This document shows positions 51,901-60,900 of a DNA stretch of 64,000 nt, in pieces (position 1 is the stretch's first letter; every line of letters begins with the position of its first letter). Made by a program: the position numbers and the translations under genes. The stretch spans positions 487,601 through 551,600 of the forward strand of contig NC_018263.1 of NCBI RefSeq assembly GCF_000227135.1, read 5' to 3'. The notes below the pieces were generated by a model that saw only the letters and a program-made list of their open reading frames with translations, was not told the origin of the DNA and did not search any database. The stretch comes from Leishmania donovani. Lineage: Eukaryota > Euglenozoa > Kinetoplastea > Trypanosomatida > Trypanosomatidae.

Positions 51901-54900
51901 TCAGAGAGACACGTGTGCAAAACGATGGTGCATTCGCCCTCGTGCTCGCTGCGCAGTGTGCGCTCCGCGTTTCGCTTCTCCTCGAAACGGTACCGTCCTT
52001 TCGCCGCACCCGTCGCCGCAAGACGCCGCGCGCCAGCCGTGAGGGACACCTCGAAGCCAACAGCAACGTCGACTGAGAACATCGTAGACACCGCCCACAG
52101 CGAGGTCGTCGGCACTTGGGGCACAGCTGTATCATTCGCAGCGGCGCCGGAGTTGGCTTGCGAGACGCGTGCTGCGGCCTTCTCCACCTGCGCGTCCGTG
52201 GCGGCCGTCGAGGGCGAAGCACTCACACCCACAAGTGGAGGAGGCAGGAGGCACAGGGATCGCTCGCCAAGCTCCACATAAGCCTCCAGCACGCACGCGT
52301 CTCGCCTCACCGCCTGTGCCTCCTCTCCGACGACAACCCGAACATTCTCGAAGCGCACCGTCATGTCCGGGTCAACGCGTATGGCGGGACAGACTTCTCC
52401 GTTCGCACCCACTGGTAAAGAAAGAAAGATAGTTGCCGCGCTGCCTTGAACCTTTTCATCACCCGCACCGCCACCGCGCACGGTGATTACGCTACGCCCA
52501 GCAGAGCCGCAGAAGTGTAGCTGGAAGCCGCCTTCACCGCCGAGCCGCAAGTCTTCGCAGAGCTGCCAGTCTGTCGCCACCTCGACCACTCTCACCCGTC
52601 CAGCGTGGCGATTCAGCGCGCCAGATGCTGGCAGCACCGCAGTGGCGCTCCCAACGCGCAACACAGTATGTTCCAGGTCGTCGAGTATGTGGGTCGAAGA
52701 CGCGTCCGCGTTCGCTGCGGAAATACCTGCAACACACGGGTGTAGCGCGTGCTCCATCAGCATCTTGAGAAACCTCATGGATGGGTGTACGTGCAGCGCG
52801 TGAAGACGAATCACGAGAGCTGTCGCATCGTCGGCAGCGATGTCCTGCGCTGCGCCACCGTGCTCTTCGCCTCCCGTCGAAAGTGAGAGAGATCGCTGCA
52901 CCACAGAAAACCCCGCGCGGTTATTGCTGCGGGTGCTGGTAGCTCCGCCAGTGGCGGGCGCGGCGCCGGGAGCGCGATCGCCACTCGGCTCCACCAATGG
53001 ACGCAACTCCAAGAACGTCGATGGCATCTCCATGGCCTGCTCGTTCAGTGCCTCTGCGGCGTCTGTGACAACTGTTTTACCCACGACACTGCCCACCCAC
53101 ACCTCCGCGTGCGGTCGCCGGTCGTCACCCTCGTTACCGCCACGTCGAGTGCGCAGCTCGGCGCGTACGTCATCCACGCTGATCGAGCAAAGATGCCGCA
53201 GCGTCTGCTCTGAGGAGGACATGGCTGCAGACGCCACGACGCAACGCAGCAGCATGCGCGGAACGTTTGCTCGCACGTGCCACAGAGTGCCTGCCCCACA
53301 GCAGACCCTGTCGCCAGGCGCCGCACTGTCTTTCGCCGCTCTCGCCTGCGCGTATCGGCGCGGAACCTTTTGTCGCGCCAGCAGCCAAAGCGCGGCCACC
53401 GTCTTCTCCAAACTGTCACCAGCGGGCAGGCGAAGACACACGGCATTCTGCTCCGTTGCTGCGGCGGCCGAGAGGGTCACCTCGACTGGGTCCGACGCTG
53501 ACTGCGAGGAAGAAGAAAGGACGAAGGTCGTTTTCACGTCGTCGAGCAGGGGATGCGCTTTAACCTCTGTCGAGGGGCCGCTGCTATACGTCGCGGAAAC
53601 TACTGCAGACGACTCCATTCGTACGCCGACAACTGTGCCAACACTGCTGGATTCGATCAGACTTGCCGAGTCTACGCAGTGCAAAACCGCCTGGCGCGCC
53701 TCCAAGCACACGACCGGCGCGGCGGAGCAGGTACGCTTACTGTGGGGTGCGAAGCACAGAAGCTCTGCCTTGTGGATCTCCACCTCTGCACGGGGAATCC
53801 ACGCCGACCATGACGATGCCGCACCACCCGTCGGCGGGTCGCTCTCCGACGCGTGCAGAGGTGTGACTTCCGCACGGGCAGCCAAAGCAGTCACTGTGCC
53901 CGTCACCACCTTTGCAATGCGGAAGGCGCACAGGGCCCAGCTGTGATTGTCGCCATTCATGATCGACACAAATGGCGTACGGTACTGCACTAAGAGGCGC
54001 TGCTTTTGAGCACGCGTGACCACTAGCACCGGCGACACTGTCCGAGCGAGAACTATGGGCGCCGTCCCGTAGGCAGTGCCAGGTTGCGGCAACATCGAAT
54101 ACATGCATACCTCTTCACAGCGCAGCTCCAGCGCCGCCGCTGCGTCTAGGCCTACCCCCACGTCCGTTGGAGAGAACGTAGTGTGTGCTTGCTGGGCACA
54201 CACACGGGCGGCGGGGGCAAGCACCAACTCGGTGTGGCGGACCTCCACATTGATTTGCTGCAACCAACATCGTTTACATCCCCCTTCACTTCCCATCGCC
54301 AGCTCTGGCTTGCGTGTCGCCTCCGGTGGACACGTCGAAGATTGTCTCATGCAGGTTACGGCGCTCTCCCACCTCTGCTTCAACGCGCGGTATGCTTTCC
54401 ACCAGCACACCATTGAGGCTGCGGTTAGCGAGCTTGCGTGGATCACAACCCGCCCCGCGTTGATGTCCAGCAGCGCCTCAGCAGAGGCGTAGTCAGCCAC
54501 CATTGCGTCCGCCATGCCGCCCTGAGCAACCGCAGAAACGTGCAACAGAAGGTTGCCGGCCCCGTCGTGGACGTGCACCGGCGCCGACCGCAGGCGGAAG
54601 AGCGTGTGCGTCCCCCCAACCACTGCTTTCTCGTTATCAATGCGGCCATCGCACTCAGTCATCGTTTCGTTATACCCTCCGTCCCGTTGAACTATGCCGA
54701 AGACGGTCGTTGGCTCCGCTGCCTCCTCGCCAGCCTCTCTGTCCACCTGCACGGTGATGGCACCGCCCACAGAAACGCACAGAGCACAGTCGTTTGTCAG
54801 CGCGGAGGCGGCCTTCTCGCCAACCGTCGCCGCGGCTGTGTCCATGATCAACTCCAAACGCCGCCCAGAGAGGCCCAGCTCGAATTCATACCAGGTAATC

Positions 54901-57900
54901 AGCCCATGGCGCTGCCTCGCACCGGGACGCCACCAGCCGGCGTGTCTGCTCGTGGTGCCTGCGGTCACTGCAGCTGCAACGCTCGACTCGCATGTGCGCC
55001 GTGTCTGCCGCCACAACGCGACCAGCCGCGCTGCAGCGGATATCAGTGTGAAAATAGTGGACAGACGAACCTGCACGGAAGCCGCATCATGCCCCGGCGC
55101 CGTGCCGACGGCGCCCACATCGACGTGGAGACTCGCCAAAACGTGATAGTGCAGGCCGTTGAGCGCCGTCAGCGCTGTCGGCTCCATCTGAAAACCGTTG
55201 GCCGTGCTGCTGTGCCGCCAGCGCAGCGCCGATTCGTCAGCCGAGGAGGACAGCTCAAGCCCATCGTCCTTAGCTGTGGCTCCCTTGCCACGCACGCAGA
55301 TGATGCTGCGCTTCAGAGGGAGCGACACTTTTATGCGCACATCTGGAAGCGTCCGCCACGCTTGCGTGTCGCTGTTGGTAGAGACGACGACGCCCTGAAC
55401 GACCAGCTGCGGGATCATGTGCCATATCTGCACTCGCCAACCACGACTCAGCCCGTCGCCAATGAGCGACGCGGGCATTCGGGTGTTCGTGAGAACGCTC
55501 TGCAGCTGGACACTCGTTGTCAGCCGAGCTGACCTGATGGCAACGCTCCAGGAAACGGGGCCACGGCCAGCATCGCAACTCGCCGCCGGCTCACCTGGAG
55601 GTATAGCCTCTGCAGACAGCCGCACCTCTACATCCGTAAGCTCCGCCTCAATACCTATGTACGTAAGCGCCGGCGACTCGGCATCTCTGCCATCACGCGG
55701 CGCAGCGTGGGCGTGCGGCTTCATTCCTTCAATGGATTGCGTCTCCATCACCTGCCGCACCACCTCGCGCGCAAGGGAGAACAGTAGGACGGCAGGGATG
55801 TCGAGAAGCATGCGCTGCAGCCGCACCTGCACCACAGACGTGCGGTGTAAGGTAAGATCCGTTACTTGGTAGCAGCGCCCGTACCGAAGCGATCTCAAAC
55901 TGCTGGCGTCCGAGAAGCAAACAAGGCCAAGAGAGATGCAGGCCTCGCTACTACGCGCCGGTAGCAGCGGCGGCTTCGAAGCGGGTGTCACCGTCGCAGC
56001 GGTAGCCTGCCTCCAGAAACTGCTCTTTACGACGGGGGCAGCAGATGCCGTGGAAGGAGCTTCGGCAGACTGTCGACGAAGTACGGAGGCGTAGCTGGAC
56101 CCGGACGAGAGCTGTGACTCTAGGCCCGCGGCGCCATCAGACTCCCCTGAGACACACAGGAGCAGCAGCTCCGGGCAGTGGGGAACCTCCAAGACAAACT
56201 TGTCGTAAAGGCGCCCCGCGTTGTTCACGTGCGCACGGCCGCCTTCCTGCAGAGCGGGCAGAGGCGACGCTGTCAGCCTGGCCTCGGGCACAGTGAGTCG
56301 GCACAATGGCTGTCGGTCGCCGTTAGCGCAGTCAACGGTGCAAAAACTGACCTCCGTGTGCGTGATCTCGACGGTTCCGTGAAGCCGCCGCGAGCGACGC
56401 TGCCGCGACGCGAGGTGTCTCTCTCTTGTCGGCGACGCCCCCTTGTCCCCGTCCATGTACTCGCCCCGGCTCGTCCCGCGATGATCGCCGAAGGCGCTGC
56501 TGCCTTCTCCACTGGCGCCTTCGTTTCCGTGCTGGCCTGCCTCGCCAAACCTTGCGATAGTGCCGGCACTTCCGCTTTTGCCTGGTGTGCGTGCCGCACT
56601 GCTTTGGCGACTGCCCTGTGTCGAGCAGACGCCGGCAAATATGCTGTACAGCAGCAGCCACCACTTGATGTGTGGCACTCTGAAGTGGGCGTGTCGCACC
56701 GCCGCAGCGACCTTGACGACCGCGGCGTCATTCCTCGCATCGTCGTCCACTTCGCTCGACGCTCGGCCAGCACGCCGCTCGAGAAACGCCATACCCACCA
56801 AGTCAATCGTCAGAAGGACGTGTGTGCTTGTTGTCTCCGTCACATCGGCGTCTCCAGTGGAGTTCTCCAGCTTCTCTTCTCTCGCCACCAGTTCCAGGCC
56901 GCTCAACTGACCGTTCTTTACCGGTGATGTGGACCAGCACCCGCCCGCGGCGGAGTATAGTTGCCCGCCGCGGCGCAGTCCTACCTCGTAGCTGACGCGG
57001 CGCGTTGACGGCAGTCGCGGCGGCGGCGCTGCAGGAGCGGTGAATTCGCTTTCGTCTTCCTCGGTTGTCCGCGGCATCCTTGACTGGCGCGCGTTCCTGT
57101 CGGGTGCAACGTAGTCATCTGTGTCGATCAGGATAGACACCGCAGGAATAGTGAGCAGCAGCGTTACCGACGGCGACAAAGCGGCTTGCTGGTGCGACGG
57201 CGCTTCCGCACCGTGGTATAACGACGAAAGTGGCTTGGGCCCTCCCATTGGAAAGGTGACAGTTGCTGGGGGCGTCGACGTACGCTGCAGATGGTCACCG
57301 CCGACCCTCGGCGTACGCCTGGTTGAGTGGATAGGAAGCCGGGTCACGTTATATAAGAAGAAGCGGACAAGGCTGCGACATTGCTGCGCGCTCATGCGAA
57401 TCGTCACGTCAGAGGGCCGGCTTGCAGTGCTACTGGCTGCTTCGTGTACAGATGCCGTGCCCTGTGGATAGGGCGCGCATGCGGGGTGCACTCCCACCAG
57501 AAAAGCCCAGTCATCGGGCGCGCCGCGCTGATACGCGTAGCCGGTAAGATCCTCCTTTGGAACAAGCAGCACGCCCCTATGGGCGCGCAACTTCACATCG
57601 GGAAGACAGACATCGCGCGACGGTGCGGACAACACATCCAGCAGCTGCACGCGATTTGTGTCGACGGAGGCGTGCGTCTGTGTCTCCAACGTGGCTGACG
57701 CACCAGGCGACGCTGACGTGATCTGCTGCAGCATGCACACGATCTGCTCAACATGGACCACACAGAAGGTGCTCGGTTTAGTCATGTCAATCGGCACTGC
57801 TGCATCTGTCGCGAGAACAACATCCAGGTCCGATATCGTGGCCTCCACCGAGAGCGGCAACGGCGTCGTCGCCTCCCGGGACGCACGAGCGCCGCCGACC

Positions 57901-60900
57901 ACCCTGGATCGGGGGGTGCCATCTGCAAAGCAGGGCGCGTGGGTATACCCGTGGCGCAGCAACGGTGAGCGAGCCAGCTCGTCGAGACGCACGATTCGCT
58001 CATCTGCTTTTATGGCTGCCGCGTAGAAGTAGAGGAACGGGCAGTAGACGTGAATCGCACCGCCCACCAATGTGGCGCGACACGTCGTGGACGGCGGCAC
58101 CCCCGGTCGCGGTAATGTCGACGTGTCGGTGTCTCCGACGCATGAGCCGGGAAGCGTGACGTCGACCACACAGTGTAGGGCATGTGCAGTGCCATCACCA
58201 GTGCAGGCAGCCCACGGGTACGCCGAAATCAGACTGCGCACTTCGGGGTCCCCGCCAATGTAATCGGCGATCTGCATCGCCTCCGGGACGCTGAAGCGGA
58301 GATGCATATGCTTTCCACCCCGACCTGTGCCGCCTGTCAAGGGCTCAAGAGTGCAGAGGGCATCCTCTATCGTGGTAGTCACCTCCACGTACGGCGCATC
58401 CACGACGTCGTCTGTGCTCAGGGGGGTCTGAAATCGGGCAGTGTGCGCGCGCACGCTGATCGGGAGCACACCGAAGAAGCGACTTTGCGGCATCTCAGAG
58501 TCCGCGGCCTCGCTGCGCAACGCCCCTGTCAGGACATAGGGTGCCGCCTGCGGAGGCAGCTTGATAGACCGCATGGTGCACATAGTGCCGATTAACACTT
58601 CCAACAGTTCGACCAGGACAATGTCGCAGAACGCCGACACGGTTTGGATCGTGAGCGCCGCCTCAGGCTTCCTGGGCGCCGTGCAGGTCTGGACAAGCGT
58701 CAAGTGCTCGATGGTGAGCAACTTCCGCCCCGCGGTGGTGGTCATGGTAATGTCCGGGATGGAGAGAAGGAGCCGAGGGCACACTTTTTCCCTTGCCGGG
58801 CACAGCGGTAGCGGGTCGTAGCTGCTCCGCTCTACGGCATGCCACTGACTGTCGGCAAAGTTGCAGATTAGCTCAATCGCGCGCGGCTCCTCTGCACCGA
58901 GTGCAGAAAGCGCCTCGCGGTACGGTTCCGTGGTAGGTGGCAAGTGCTCGGGGGCTACCAGCACCAACTCGCCGAGATCCACGTTCGCCTCAGAGCGAAT
59001 AAGAAGACGCGCCACGCACACGCCGACAGTACAAACTCGGCCGCCGAAGACACCAGTAGCGAGCTCGCCTCTTGAGATAGCATGGTCAGCCGTCGTCGCC
59101 GAGCTCCGTGCGATGAAGAGCGGGGCGGAAAGAGCAGATAGGATGTGACGCGCGCAGTCCAGTGGCACTTCCCGAAGGACGGGCGGCGATTCGCTGTCTG
59201 CTCGTAGCTCCACACAAGTCGAGGTTGCCAACCGCCACGGAGCAGCAGCTCCTCGCGTGCCGGACCACCTGCATTCTGCCTGCCGGACCTCGGCCGTCAG
59301 AGCGCGCACAGCCTGCCCATGTGCGTCAGCGGCGGCCAACACTGTCGGCTTCAGCAGCGCATCGTTCACTAGCGCAAACGCACAGGGGTCAGCGACGGCG
59401 TCGATACCCTTGTTGAGCAGCACCGTGAGCTCCTTGGGATTTAGACGCACCTCACCAGCGACAAATGAGAGCAGTTCAAGCTGCCGGCTGGAAGTGGGAG
59501 TATGTGTGTTGTGGCCGTTTTGGCAAAACACGCGGACGGCCTTGCTTTGGTCGCCGATGCAAAGGCAGTACTCGTTCTCGGTCCCCTTGTACCGCTTCGT
59601 CGGAGGCGCAACGGTCCACAGCCGCGTGGTGGACACTGACAGCACAAGGCAAGTCTCGTTCTTCAAGAAGCAGCGCTCTGTTGCGACACGCGCGAACATG
59701 TCCGGACTGGCACTAGGCGAGGAGCACGAAGAGTCCGTGTATTCCTCCCCGTCGGTGTCCCCTTCAACCGCAAAGCTCTGAATGCTGTCCGTTGTGCGAA
59801 GCCACAGTGCAGCGGGCGCGGCATCGCCGCTTTGCAGGGTTGCCTCATCGCGTGGCCTCCCGTCACCCGCGTCGCCATCGCCGGACGCGATTTCAGTAGA
59901 TAACTGCCGCTGCGACTCGCCGCACTTCAAGGTGCTGTCGCGGGGCACTGTGCCCGGGAGCGACCCCGGTAGTGCAGCTGAGGAGAAGGCCGACGGCTGA
60001 CGGCTGAATATTTCCAAGTCAGTGCACTCGATATCACGCGCGAAAAGAGGAACGCAAACGTCGAGGGACTGGATGGTCACGTTAAGCACGCGTGGCGCCG
60101 GCGACGCACGTGGTACAGTCGTCCCCGTCGCCATCTGTGAGGATTGGCCACGAGGAGTCGACGTGCACGAGCTCGACGCCGACATCCGACTACCGACGGA
60201 GGCAGTGCCATGCAGATCGCTTTGCGCGCTCTCCGCCAACGCGGGCATCGAACCAGGAGACGCCTCGGGGACGCCACTGACGTAGAACGCCCGTTGAACC
60301 GCCCGAAACCAGTGCACGAAGGCGGAAACCTCCGCGTACCACCAGGCCCACTCGTGAGTCGGTTGACAAATCACCAGCTGCGGAGCCACCCAAACGCGTA
60401 TGTGGGTGCGCTGCGCGTTGCGCTTCACTACAACGTAGTCCTCCCTGAACTGCTGTTTTGACTGCAAAAGGACTGAGCGCAACGCGCCCTCAAAGGTAAG
60501 CGATGCGGAGCCAAGAAAAAAGGACAGGGACGCCTTTTCTGGCCGGTCGTCGGGAATGGTGGTGTAGAAGAGCTCCATCGCGCGTAGTTGGGCAACGAGA
60601 CGCTGCTCAACACGCTGCAGCGGGGTAGCGGACGGCGTCGCTGGCACACTGCTATCGTATGTCAGAGGCCAGTAGATAGGATCAATGCGGACGATAAGCT
60701 TCGGAAAAAGCGCACGCAACGTGAAGTACAACCTGTTCTCCGCTGCCAGCTCGGGTAGGCGGTTTTGTGGTGCCCTCGGGTGCGCCAAGCGAGCGTAGTG
60801 CGGGGAGGTATAGCGTCGCCCAAGGTCCCACTCCAGCGCCACCAAGTCGCGAAAGCAAAAGCCTCTGTACGTGGGCACCGATATCACGCCCACGCCGTCG

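Noticed and set aside
51067..52281. 404-codon plus-strand frame inside the VPS13-like gene
   Set aside because: It is antisense to a clear 5603-residue coding frame, and its Arg/Ser/Thr-rich product shows no domain. Same reasoning for 52840-53946, 54438-55532 and 47352-48338.
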